Shown: positions 7,334 to 14,433, numbered from the stretch's first letter. The stretch is DNA of 15,908 nucleotides from Lysobacterales bacterium (GCA_026993285.1 JALWTZ010000310.1:1-15908); one strand, 5' to 3'. Made by a program: numbers and translations. Notes: generated by a model from the letters alone, not told the origin.

Positions 7334-7663
7334 TCAGCAACAACGGGTTCCGCTGGCCGTGCTGGAGCAACAGGCTGAAGCTTCGCCGGCCACTCCTATA
7401 GCTGGTGATTCATCTGCCACTTGCTGCGCACCGTTGTCAAAAACCGCGTCCAGTTGCTGGCCCGCTTCGTCACGGATGTGGCTTGCAATCTCCACGACTG
7501 TGGCAATCTGGCCTTCGGTAATGCCCATATCACGCAGTCGCCTCCGCTGGCATTGACCCATGTCCGGGTGCTTGCCGGCAATGGCGGCGGCCAGCGAAAC
7601 CATCGCAGTGATGGCCGGATGCAATTCGGCAGTGGATTCTTGCCTGGATTGGGGGGATGACAT
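7334..7663 (-). CDS. Small AhpD/carboxymuconolactone-decarboxylase-like protein with Cys tail
   Basis: This 109-aa protein has a helical core, AITAMVSLAAAIAGKHPDMG followed by RRLRDMGITEGQIATVVEIA. This resembles the AhpD/CMD repeat (alpha helix, Cys motif, then a GxTxEEI helix). The usual CxxC is missing: the equivalent place reads HPDMGQC with a single Cys (C38). After a linker, the chain ends ACCSSTASGTRCC, with pairs C98/C99 and C108/C109, much like the tail of the neighbouring thioredoxin-like protein. I chose the ATG at 7663 because AGGAG stands 7 bases before it; the ATG at 7669 is too close to that site. It begins 13 bases after the permease stop, so it is cotranscribed. Family assignment is moderate; a shared redox or arsenic-handling role is inference. 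Confidence 0.65.
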   Translation of the reverse strand: MSSPQSRQESTAELHPAITAMVSLAAAIAGKHPDMGQCQRRRLRDMGITEGQIATVVEIASHIRDEAGQQLDAVFDNGAQQVADESPAIGVAGEASACCSSTASGTRCC

Positions 7664-7676
7664 GACCATACTCCTG

Positions 7677-8744
7677 TTACAAAACCAGATTGAAGACAAA
7701 GCCCACCAGCAGAATGCCGCTGCCCACTACGGTGGCAAAGGTGGCAATCAGGGGGAGTTTCAATACCTTGCGCAAAATGAGCATTTCGGGCAGGGAGAGT
7801 GCAATTACACTCATCATGAACGCCAGGGTGGTGCCCAGCGCCGCACCCTTGCCGATCAGGGCTTCAACGATGGGAATGATGCCCGCCGCATTGGTGTACA
7901 TGGGAATGCCCAGCACCACGGCGGCCGGTACCGACCACCAGGCATCCTTGCCCATGATGGATACCATGAAGTTTTCCGGCACATAGCCGTGAATGGCCGC
8001 GCCTACGCCAATGCCCAGCAGGATATAGGGCCAGACCTTGCCCACAATTTCACGCACATGCGTGACACCGCTTTGCAGGCGATCATTCCAGGACAACACA
8101 CGGCCATCCATCGGTGCCGTGGCACCACTGTGAATTTCGCGCACCCAATCCTGCAAATGGCGTTCCATGCCCAGCTTGCCAATCACCAGGCCGGAAACGA
8201 TAGCTACCATCAGCCCCATGGCCAGGTACAGCAGCGCGATCTGCCAGCCAAACAGGCCCAGCAACAACGCCAGGGCAATCTCGTTGACCATCGGGGCTGA
8301 TATCAGGAAAGAAAAGGTCACGCCCAATGGCACACCAGCGGACAGAAAACCGATAAACAGGGGCACCGCTGAACAAGAACAGAAAGGCGTGACAATACCC
8401 AGCATGGCCGCCAGTGTATTGCCCACACCCAGCCGCTTGCCGGCCAGCAAGGCGCGGGTGCGTTCGGGTGAGAAAAAGGTTTGCACCACGCCCACCACAT
8501 AGACCACCCCGATCAGCAACAGAAACACCTTGGGCGTGTCATAGGCGAAAAAATGCACCGATTCACCCAGATGGGTGTCCCGGCTCAGCCCCAACAGGCT
8601 AATGACGCCATTGGCAAAATCATTGAGATGCCCATAGGCCAACAGCCAGACAGCCGCCGCCGTGGGCAGCCCCCACAGCCAGCGTTTCAGGGATACCACC
8701 TGCCGGTCACTGGCTTGTGCCGGCACGCGTTCCATTACAGACAT
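7677..8744 (-). CDS. arsP: ArsP/UPF0718-type permease
   Basis: This is a 355-aa inner-membrane protein with about eight hydrophobic segments. ArsP proteins export trivalent organoarsenicals such as methylarsenite; other members of this permease family have unknown cargo. The hallmark TPFCSCSAVPLFIGF sits at about residues 119-133 with C122 and C124, followed by FLISAPMVNEIALAL (147-161). In the second half comes GIPMYTNAAGIIPIVEALIGKG, then PEMLILRKVLK. A cytoplasmic loop at about 185-220 separates the two permease halves. GGGAGA lies 6 bases before the ATG at 8744. It lies 106 bases downstream of the sigma factor gene with an ECF-like promoter candidate between them, and upstream of two Cys-tailed small proteins. 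The family is clear; arsenic as substrate is inferred. Confidence 0.88.
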   Translation of the reverse strand: MSVMERVPAQASDRQVVSLKRWLWGLPTAAAVWLLAYGHLNDFANGVISLLGLSRDTHLGESVHFFAYDTPKVFLLLIGVVYVVGVVQTFFSPERTRALLAGKRLGVGNTLAAMLGIVTPFCSCSAVPLFIGFLSAGVPLGVTFSFLISAPMVNEIALALLLGLFGWQIALLYLAMGLMVAIVSGLVIGKLGMERHLQDWVREIHSGATAPMDGRVLSWNDRLQSGVTHVREIVGKVWPYILLGIGVGAAIHGYVPENFMVSIMGKDAWWSVPAAVVLGIPMYTNAAGIIPIVEALIGKGAALGTTLAFMMSVIALSLPEMLILRKVLKLPLIATFATVVGSGILLVGFVFNLVL

Positions 8745-8772
8745 GAGCGTTCTCCCGATATGTGTTACCGGG

Positions 8773-8799
8773 AAGACGCAAGGGATGGGGAAAGGATGC
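8773..8799 (-). promoter_or_regulatory. Candidate ECF-sigma promoter for the arsP operon
   Basis: On the minus strand, GCATCC (8794-8799) is followed after 15 bases by CGTCTT (8773-8778). CGTC-type -10 elements are characteristic of ECF sigma factor promoters. The predicted start would fall near 8765, giving a leader of about 20 bases containing the GGGAGA ribosome site before the arsP ATG. The sigma factor encoded directly upstream is the obvious user. The match is to a general pattern, so confidence is modest. Confidence 0.35.
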
Positions 8800-8850
8800 A
8801 GTTTTTTTTGCCTGACGCGGATGCCGTTACAGTGATCCCCTCTAAGCCAT

Positions 8851-9450
8851 TCAGGGAATGGGCATCTCCCTCTCCGGCAGGCAGCAGATTCTGCCCTGTT
8901 CGTCGCGGTTGGGCCTGCACTGGATTTCCAGCGCCTGCTTCAGGCGCTTGCGTGCCCGCTGGATTCTCGCCTTCACCGCCGGCAGGGTCAGCTGGTTGGC
9001 CTCGGCATAGGTTTCCTGCTTCATCCCCATGAGATCACATTGCTCGATCACATGCCGGTCACTGGCCGACAGTGCTTGCAAGGCTTGTGGCAGGCATTGA
9101 TCCAGTGTATCCACGGCCGGTCGCGCTTCCACATCCTCGGGCAGATCTTCCGGCAGATCCGTTTCCGGCCGCTGACGGCGGTAATAATCCACCAGCAGAT
9201 TGCGCATCACCCGAAACAGCCAGGCACGGGGATTTTCCAGCGAACAAAAGCCAGCACCCTGGGCGATGGCCTTGACAAACACTTCCTGCAACAAGTCATC
9301 CACCACCGCATCGGCGTGGCCCATCTTGCCCAGCAAAAAACCACGCAGTTCGCTTTCATGCGCCTGCCAGGCCTGCACCACACAGTTCTTGCGTATCGGG
9401 TCGTATGTGCTTGCCTTGCTCATCGTTGCTTTATACAGCCCTTCGCCCAT
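8851..9450 (-). CDS. ECF-type RNA polymerase sigma factor, SigZ-like
   Basis: This 199-aa sigma-70 family protein contains region 2 (ADAVVDDLLQEVFVKAIAQG at about 47-66, then LENPRAWLFRVMRNLLVDYYRR at 71-92). A short acidic linker follows, and then region 4 (ALSASDRHVIEQCDLMGMKQ and the helix-turn-helix ANQLTLPAVKARIQRARKRL at 151-170). It would direct RNA polymerase to a small gene set, most simply the arsP operon just downstream. The C-terminus, after region 4, carries C178 and C189/C190 (QCRPNRDEQGRICC), which might sense metals or redox state. No anti-sigma gene lies beside it. The first ATG (9450) has AAGGTG about ten bases upstream; an internal ATG at 9423 (MSKASTYD) is an alternative start. 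It is divergent from the CbbR-like gene, with only 27 bases between them. Confidence 0.86.
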   Translation of the reverse strand: MGEGLYKATMSKASTYDPIRKNCVVQAWQAHESELRGFLLGKMGHADAVVDDLLQEVFVKAIAQGAGFCSLENPRAWLFRVMRNLLVDYYRRQRPETDLPEDLPEDVEARPAVDTLDQCLPQALQALSASDRHVIEQCDLMGMKQETYAEANQLTLPAVKARIQRARKRLKQALEIQCRPNRDEQGRICCLPEREMPIP

Positions 9451-9465
9451 TCATAAACTTCACCT

Positions 9466-9471
9466 TATACT
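9466..9471 (+). promoter_or_regulatory. Candidate -10 element for the CbbR-like gene
   Basis: TATACT lies 6 bases before the ATG at 9478, which would place transcription start at or next to the start codon. No Shine-Dalgarno sequence is visible in the 27-base intergenic gap and no good -35 is seen at 17 bases. This is a weak single-element call. Confidence 0.28.
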
Positions 9472-9477
9472 TGCGGC

Positions 9478-10461
9478 ATGAATATTACCATCCGTCAATT
9501 GCAGGTATTTGCCAAGGCTGCCGAGCTGCTCAGTTTCACCCGAGCCGCCGAGGCCCTGCACTTGAGCCAGCCGGCTGTCTCCATGCAGGTTCGGCAACTG
9601 GAAGAACACCTGGGCATTCATCTGTTCGAACAGGTGGGCAAGCGCCTGCAGCTGACCCAGGCCGGAGAAGCCATGGAACGGTACGCGCTGGACATTCTCA
9701 CCAAACTGGATGAAGCGCGCACCTATATGGAAGAACTGAAAGGTATCCGCCGCGGCCTGCTGACCATTGCCGTGGCCAGTACACTCAACCAGTTTGCCAG
9801 CCGCATCCTGGCTGCCTTTGTCCGGCAATACCCGGGTGTTCGGGTCAAGCTGGAAGTTTCCAACCGTGAGGAAGTGCTGGCACAGCTGATGCGCAACCAC
9901 TGTGATCTGGCCCTGATGGGTACGCCACCGGAACATGAGCTGCTCACGGCCGACCGCTTCATGGACAACCCGCTGGTGGTCATCGCGCCCCATGACCACT
10001 GGCTGGTACATCGGCAAAATATTCCACTGGAGAAAGTGGTACGCGAGCCCTTCGTGATGCGTGAAAGCGGTTCCGGTACCTTTCAGGCCTTTCAACAACT
10101 GTTGAAAAACCAGCAGCTGCAACTGGATGAAGTGATGGAAATGAACAACAACGAGGCCATCAAGCAGTCCGTGGCTGCCGGCCTGGGGCTGGGTGTGGTC
10201 TCGCTGTACACCATCGAACAGGAACTGGCCGCGCGGCAACTGGCCGTGCTGGATGTGGAACACCTGCCCATCCGCCGCTACTGGCACCTGGTCCGTCGCT
10301 TTGGCAAGCGGCTTTCCTCCGTGGCCGAAGCCTTTCGCCTGTTTGTGCTGCGGGAGGCACCCCGCTACATGCCACCACCCGACTGGTATCCGGAACTTCG
10401 GCGTCAGCCCGCCGACGGCGTGTCACAAACCCGCGAAGAGGAATGTTCCGATTCCGGGTAA
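9478..10461 (+). CDS. cbbR: LysR-family regulator, CbbR-like
   Basis: This 327-aa transcription factor has an N-terminal winged helix-turn-helix (RQLQVFAKAAELLSFTRAAE ALHLSQPAVSMQVRQLE, residues about 6-43). A linker helix and an effector-binding domain follow from about residue 92 (LTIAVASTLNQFASRIL). CbbR activates Calvin-cycle operons in response to metabolites such as RuBP, NADPH or ATP. CbbR-like stretches include VSNREEVLAQL, NPLVVIAPHDHWL, RESGSGTFQAF and EMNNNEAIKQSVAAGLGLGVVSL. The tail reads RYWHLVRRFGKRLSSVAEAFRLFVL. The cbb operon starts about 5 kb away and reads in the other direction, so it is the natural target, but binding sites were not clearly identified. No ribosome site precedes the ATG, and the gene is divergent from the sigma factor gene. 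A paralogous LysR regulator with another role remains possible. Confidence 0.82.
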   Translation: MNITIRQLQVFAKAAELLSFTRAAEALHLSQPAVSMQVRQLEEHLGIHLFEQVGKRLQLTQAGEAMERYALDILTKLDEARTYMEELKGIRRGLLTIAVASTLNQFASRILAAFVRQYPGVRVKLEVSNREEVLAQLMRNHCDLALMGTPPEHELLTADRFMDNPLVVIAPHDHWLVHRQNIPLEKVVREPFVMRESGSGTFQAFQQLLKNQQLQLDEVMEMNNNEAIKQSVAAGLGLGVVSLYTIEQELAARQLAVLDVEHLPIRRYWHLVRRFGKRLSSVAEAFRLFVLREAPRYMPPPDWYPELRRQPADGVSQTREEECSDSG

Positions 10462-10491
10462 ATCCGGGCCATCCATGGCCAGGATCCATTT

Positions 10492-10683
10492 TCAGCGTGT
10501 AAAGCTGTATTCGTCACCACTGCGTCGCACGGTAATCCCCGTTCGCTTCAGGGTTATCTCTTCACCATCTGCCAACCGTGCCCGCTCACCGGCTACATAC
10601 AGCGTGTGATCTTCGGTCACGGCAATATGCACAACCCCCAGCTTGCCATTGTGATGGGGGGTCAATGTCAGGGTTTCAGCCAT
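10492..10683 (-). CDS. Small protein of unknown function (63 aa)
   Basis: I do not recognise a family. The 63-aa product starts MAETLTLTPHHNGKLGVVHI and continues with short alternating hydrophobic and charged stretches that suggest a small beta-sheet fold (HTLYVAGERARLADGEEITL, then RTGITVRRSGDEYSFTR). There is no signal peptide, membrane segment or cysteine. AGGAGG lies 8 bases before the ATG at 10683, which supports translation and fixes the start; a TTG 21 bases upstream has no site of its own. It converges with the CbbR-like gene, with 30 bases between the stops, and lies 112 bases downstream of the tRNA-Ala gene. No function is proposed. Confidence 0.62.
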   Translation of the reverse strand: MAETLTLTPHHNGKLGVVHIAVTEDHTLYVAGERARLADGEEITLKRTGITVRRSGDEYSFTR

Positions 10684-10795
10684 GATGTTGTCCTCCTCTG
10701 TCAATCAACGGCATGCACCAGATAGTGATGCCATCGGTATTTTTCAAGCGGGTTTTTCCGCTGCAGGGCTGCCAGAAAAGGCTTTGGGGGGGAAA

Positions 10796-10871
10796 TGGTG
10801 GAGCCGAGGGGAGTCGAACCCCTGACCTCAGCAGTGCGATTGCTGCGCTCTCCCAACTGAGCTACGGCCCC
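10796..10871 (-). tRNA. tRNA-Ala, anticodon CGC
   Basis: Read on the minus strand, the 76-base sequence folds as a complete cloverleaf with an encoded CCA end (10796-10798). The acceptor stem GGGGCCG pairs with CGGCTCC and includes the G3:U70 wobble that identifies alanine tRNAs. The D arm is GCTC/GAGC and the anticodon stem is CAGCA/TGCTG around loop ATCGCAC (anticodon CGC, reading GCG). The T arm is AGGGG-TTCGACT-CCCCT. It lies 16 bases downstream of the HDOD gene stop and may be cotranscribed with it or use a promoter overlapping that stop. Confidence 0.96.
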
Positions 10872-10887
10872 GTGCAGGAGTGAGATT

Positions 10888-11727
10888 CTATTGCAACAAC
10901 GCCTGAATCTCCAGAATTTCACTTTCTGCGGCCTGCAGCAATTGTTCCGCCGCGGCTTCATCCAGACCGTGGTCGGCAAAGTATTTCAGTGCCGGCACCG
11001 TATCAGGATCAGGCCATTCCGGCAGATGGTGTGTGTTCTTCAGGCTCAACAGCCGGGCTGTCAGGGTCACATCCACCAGATCAGCCGGGCCACCATGCTG
11101 ATAGTCCAGCCGGTTTCTTTTCAGCGCCACTTCCACATAGTCATCATTCAATTCCCAGCGCTGCATCAGCAGGGCGCTGACCTTCGGCGTCAGGGCTTCG
11201 AGAAACTTGAGCAGTACCGCCGGTGGTGGCAATTGCCGACTCTGGCTGCTCAGGTAGGTGATGACCGGCAGGCTGCCCACATCCTGCAGTAGCGCTGCCA
11301 GTAGAGCCTGGTCGGCATCCACCTGCACGCGTGCTGCCAGTATGGCTGCAATGGCACTGCGCCTTACACTCAGCTGCCAGACACTGGCCATGGCCTGCTC
11401 GATAGCCTCGGAATGGCTGCTGAACAGTTGCCGGGCCGAATAGGCCATGATCAGATTGCGGGTGACCGGAATGCCGAAGCGACCGATGGCGGACTTGATA
11501 TCCTGTGCTGGCAGTCGGGTGGCATATAACGGGCTGTTGGCGATTTGCAGAATATAGGCCGTTGCACCGGGATCGGTCTGAATGACGCGGGCGAGATCAT
11601 CCAGTGTATGTCGCGGCTGGGCCACGGTATCACGCAGCTTGAGCGCCAGCCCGGGCAATCCCGGCAACAGGCCCTTGTTACGCACGATTTCCCTGTAGAT
11701 TTTGGCAAAAACCTGATTGCTTTCCAT
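10888..11727 (-). CDS. HDOD-domain protein
   Basis: This is a 279-aa protein made mainly of one HDOD domain (about residues 15-215), a relative of the HD phosphohydrolases that lacks the full metal site. HDOD proteins are usually signalling or regulatory scaffolds. The hallmark start LLPGLPGLALKLRDTVAQ (20-37) is followed by TLDDLARVIQTDPGATAYIL and QIANSPLYATR. A second part has SAIGRFGIPVTRNLIMAYSARQLF and ALLAALLQDVGSLPVITYL, where a true HD enzyme would carry its His-Asp pair. No GGDEF, EAL or receiver domain is attached. I chose the ATG at 11727 because AGGAGGTGACC runs straight into it; an upstream in-frame start at 11775 has no such site. It is oriented away from the fadE terminator and stops just before the tRNA gene. 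Specific function unknown. Confidence 0.85.
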   Translation of the reverse strand: MESNQVFAKIYREIVRNKGLLPGLPGLALKLRDTVAQPRHTLDDLARVIQTDPGATAYILQIANSPLYATRLPAQDIKSAIGRFGIPVTRNLIMAYSARQLFSSHSEAIEQAMASVWQLSVRRSAIAAILAARVQVDADQALLAALLQDVGSLPVITYLSSQSRQLPPPAVLLKFLEALTPKVSALLMQRWELNDDYVEVALKRNRLDYQHGGPADLVDVTLTARLLSLKNTHHLPEWPDPDTVPALKYFADHGLDEAAAEQLLQAAESEILEIQALLQ

Positions 11728-11794
11728 GGTCACCTCCTGGTGTGCAGCATGAACCATGGCCCGGCCATTGATCAAGTCCCTGCAGTGCGGGTGA

Positions 11795-11823
11795 TAAAAA
11801 AAGCCGCGCCCTTCGGCGCGGCT
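11795..11823 (-). terminator. Intrinsic terminator of fadE
   Basis: On the minus strand AGCCGCGCC (11815-11823) pairs perfectly with GGCGCGGCT (11802-11810) around a GAAG tetraloop and is followed by a run of T (11795-11802). This is a textbook Rho-independent terminator about 100 bases past the fadE stop and upstream of the HDOD gene, so it separates the two same-strand genes. Confidence 0.9.
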
Positions 11824-11826
11824 CGT

Positions 11827-11893
11827 TCCCTGCTTTCACAGGGAGATTCCAGGCAGGCCAGGGAGGGAGGGGGTGTGTTCAACCTGCCTGGAA
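11827..11893. repeat. Two further inverted repeats in the fadE 3' region
   Basis: TCCCTG (11827-11832) pairs with CAGGGA (11839-11844) over a 6-base loop. TTCCAGGCAGG (11847-11857) pairs perfectly with CCTGCCTGGAA (11883-11893) over a 25-base G-rich loop. Together with the terminator at 11795-11823, they make three stem-loops in a row in the fadE 3' untranslated region, probably protecting or processing the message end. The pairing is seen; the role is inference. Confidence 0.5.
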
Positions 11894-11923
11894 AACTTGA
11901 CGATCAGTTCCGCTCCATCAGAC

Positions 11924-14374
11924 TCATCGCTTTCCTTTGGCCTTTGCCTTGCCTTTTCCATGGTGCCCCAGATAATCTGGCGGAAATTCATCCACGGTGA
12001 TCACTTCCAGCCGTTCGGCATCAGCCTTGCGCAACAGGGCCTGTTCCTCTTCGTTGATCAGCCCCTGTTCCAGTGCGGCCTGCCACAGAGCCTCGCCACT
12101 GCCGGACAGTTCTCCCGCCTTGACCGCCTTCTGCAGCTTGCGCTCGATGGGTTCTGCCGCAATCACGATTTTCAGAGATTCATTCATCCGGCCCACCGGA
12201 TTGTTATCGCTGGGCGTGGTAAAGATCACACCGGCCAGGCGCTGGCGGGTTTCCGTGGGGGAAAGCAGCAAGGCAGCCACCTTGTGCCCCAGACGGTCAC
12301 TGGGTGGCACGGAACGCGTCCCCAGCGGGAAGATCATCAGGCGCAACAGCCAGGCCACCGGCCGCACCGGGAAATTGAGGATGAACTGGTGCAGGGCTTC
12401 CTGCATGTTGTAGACCGATTCATAACAGGCCCATTTCACCAGCGGCAGATCCGCGCTGTGCGCGCCCTGATCGTGCCACTGGCGCAGCACCGCCGAGCAG
12501 ATATACAACTCACTGAGTACATCTCCCAGACGGGCTGAAAGTTTTTCCTTGCGCTTCAACTTGCCGCCCAGCACGCCCATGGCCACATCGGAGGCAAAGG
12601 CAAGGGCTGCACTGTAGCGATTGAGCTGACGATAGAAGCGGCGTGTGTCCCGGTTGCCGGGTGCCTGACTGAGCCAGCCCCCGGTCAGGCCCAGAAGGAA
12701 GGCACGAGCCGCGTTGGAAACACTGTGGCCGATGTGGCCGAACAGCGCCTTGTCGAAACGGTCCAGGTCATCCTTGGCCGCCGCTTCCATTTCTTCCAGC
12801 ACAAAGGGATGACAGCGAATGGCGCCCTGGCCGTAGATCATCAGGCTGCGGGTGAGAATATTGGCCCCTTCCACCGTGATGGATATGGGCGAACCCTGCC
12901 AGGAACGGCCCAGATAGTTTCGCGGCCCCAGTACGATCCCCTTGCCACCGTGAATGTCCATGGCGTCCTTGATGATTTCCCGGCCGGTCTGGGTGGTATG
13001 GTATTTGGCAATGGCCGAAGGTACCGATGGACTTTCGCCCCGGTCCACCGCTGCCGTGGTCATTGCCGAAAGCGCGGCGACCTTGTAGGTACGGCCACCA
13101 ATTCGCGCCAGGGCTTCTTCCACCCCTTCAAACCGGCCCACCGGCATGTTGAACTGCCGCCGGATGCGTGCATACGCTCCGGTGGCAAAGGCGGCCATGC
13201 GGGTCGCACCGGCTGAACCGGCCGGCAGGGAAATGGCCCGGCCAACCGATAAACACTCCACCAGCATGCGCCAACCCTGGCCCACATATTCCTGGCCACC
13301 GATGACCTGGCTCAGCGGCATAAACACATCCTTGCCGCGCACGGTGCCGTTGAGGAAGGGAATATCCAGTGGGTAATGACGGTTTCCAACCTGCAGCCCT
13401 TCGGTATCGCGTGGCAACAGGCCCAGCGTGATGCCCCGGTCTTCCTCGCCACCCAGCAGGCCGTCCGGATCTTTCAACTGAAAGGCCAGGCCGATCACCG
13501 TGGCCACCGGAGCCAGGGTGATATAACGCTTTTCAAAGGTCAGGCGTACGCCCAGTACCTTCTTGCCATCCACCTCCTGTTCACAGACCACACCCACATC
13601 CGGCAGGGAAGTGGCATCCGAGCCGGCAAAGGGTCCTGTCAGGGCAAAGCAGGGAATTTCCTCACCCACGGCCAACCGGGGCAGGTAGTAGTCTTTCTGC
13701 TCCTGGGTGCCATAGCGATGGATCAATTCCGCAGGGCCCAGTGAATTGGGCACCGTCACGGTTGAGGACAGTGTGGATGAAATACTGGACAGTTTCTGCA
13801 AGACCAGCGCATGTGCGGTTGCCGAGAACTCCAGCCCGCCATAGGCCTTGGGAATGATCATCCCGAAGAACCGGTTTTTTTTCAGAAACTCCCAGATCTC
13901 GGGGGGCAGATCCGCATCTTCATAGGTGATCTTCCAATCATGCGTCATGCGGCAGACTTCTTCCACCGGCCCGTCCAGAAAGGCCTGCTCGTCTTCCCGC
14001 AGTGTCACCCGGGGTGGATCCAGCAGCCGGCCCCAATCCGGCTTGCCGGAGAACAGTTCCCCTTCCCAGCCCACGGTACCCGCATCCAGGGCAGCGCGTT
14101 CGGTATCGGAAATCTGCGGAGCAATACGCTTGTACAGATCCAGCAATGGCTGCGTCAGTCGGGTTTTTCGCAGCTCATCCACATGCAATGGAATGATCAC
14201 GGCCAGGGACAACAGCCACACCACCGCTTGCAGGCCCGGCGGGGCCAGATCCAGCAAGGCCAACACCAGCAAAGCCACCAGCAGGCTGGCCGACCACAAC
14301 TTTCGGGGCAGCCTGAGGTAGGCCAAAATCAGTATTACACCGAGCAGCAAAAGCAGATAAAGTAGCACGGACAT
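11924..14374 (-). CDS. fadE: FadE-type acyl-CoA dehydrogenase
   Basis: This is an 816-aa enzyme, close to the 814-aa length of E. coli FadE. It oxidises acyl-CoA to trans-2-enoyl-CoA using FAD, the first step of beta-oxidation, and works at the inner membrane. Residues 2-64 form hydrophobic N-terminal segments (MSVLLYLLLLLGVILILAYL first). The dehydrogenase domain includes IIPKAYGGLEFSATAHALVL, CFALTGPFAGSDATSLPD and DIHGGKGIVLGPRNYLGR. It runs into the FadE-specific VEGANILTRSLMIYGQGAIR and a long C-terminal region of the DUF1974 type. The chain ends in a Lys/Gly/Ala tail (HGKGKAKAKGKR). GGAGGGA lies 6-8 bases before the ATG at 14374. It is divergent from a TetR regulator, with a predicted promoter covered by two matching palindromes, so repression released by a fatty-acyl signal is the expected control. 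Confidence 0.94.
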   Translation of the reverse strand: MSVLLYLLLLLGVILILAYLRLPRKLWSASLLVALLVLALLDLAPPGLQAVVWLLSLAVIIPLHVDELRKTRLTQPLLDLYKRIAPQISDTERAALDAGTVGWEGELFSGKPDWGRLLDPPRVTLREDEQAFLDGPVEEVCRMTHDWKITYEDADLPPEIWEFLKKNRFFGMIIPKAYGGLEFSATAHALVLQKLSSISSTLSSTVTVPNSLGPAELIHRYGTQEQKDYYLPRLAVGEEIPCFALTGPFAGSDATSLPDVGVVCEQEVDGKKVLGVRLTFEKRYITLAPVATVIGLAFQLKDPDGLLGGEEDRGITLGLLPRDTEGLQVGNRHYPLDIPFLNGTVRGKDVFMPLSQVIGGQEYVGQGWRMLVECLSVGRAISLPAGSAGATRMAAFATGAYARIRRQFNMPVGRFEGVEEALARIGGRTYKVAALSAMTTAAVDRGESPSVPSAIAKYHTTQTGREIIKDAMDIHGGKGIVLGPRNYLGRSWQGSPISITVEGANILTRSLMIYGQGAIRCHPFVLEEMEAAAKDDLDRFDKALFGHIGHSVSNAARAFLLGLTGGWLSQAPGNRDTRRFYRQLNRYSAALAFASDVAMGVLGGKLKRKEKLSARLGDVLSELYICSAVLRQWHDQGAHSADLPLVKWACYESVYNMQEALHQFILNFPVRPVAWLLRLMIFPLGTRSVPPSDRLGHKVAALLLSPTETRQRLAGVIFTTPSDNNPVGRMNESLKIVIAAEPIERKLQKAVKAGELSGSGEALWQAALEQGLINEEEQALLRKADAERLEVITVDEFPPDYLGHHGKGKAKAKGKR

Positions 14375-14393
14375 GACAGATCCCTCCTGAGAA

Positions 14394-14411
14394 CCATACC
14401 CTGAAGTATGG
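14394..14411. promoter_or_regulatory. Operator palindrome 1, fadE-tetR intergenic
   Basis: CCATAC-N6-GTATGG is a perfect inverted repeat that covers the predicted fadE -10 element. A near copy lies 37 bases away. It is the most likely binding site for the adjacent TetR-family protein. Confidence 0.7.
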
Positions 14412-14433
14412 ATTAGCCATCGCCGCTAGTCAA
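14405..14433 (-). promoter_or_regulatory. Predicted sigma-70 promoter of fadE
   Basis: On the minus strand TTGACT (14428-14433) is followed by exactly 17 bases and then CATACT (14405-14410). Transcription would start near 14398, leaving a leader of about 24 bases that contains the ribosome site. Both elements are overlapped by the two palindromes, an arrangement that suits repression. Confidence 0.68.

Noticed and set aside
10467..10480. GGCCAT-CC-ATGGCC as a bidirectional terminator between cbbR and the small gene
   Set aside because: The loop is too small for the full stem, and no T-run follows on either side.
10744..10761. AGCGG-N6-CCGCT downstream of tRNA-Ala as its terminator
   Set aside because: On the tRNA strand the 5-base stem is followed by an A-rich stretch and not by T, so it does not fit an intrinsic terminator.
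11756..11768. Palindrome ATGGCC-C-GGCCAT upstream of the HDOD gene as an operator
   Set aside because: Short GC-rich palindromes of this kind are common by chance here, there is only one copy, and no regulator gene is adjacent.
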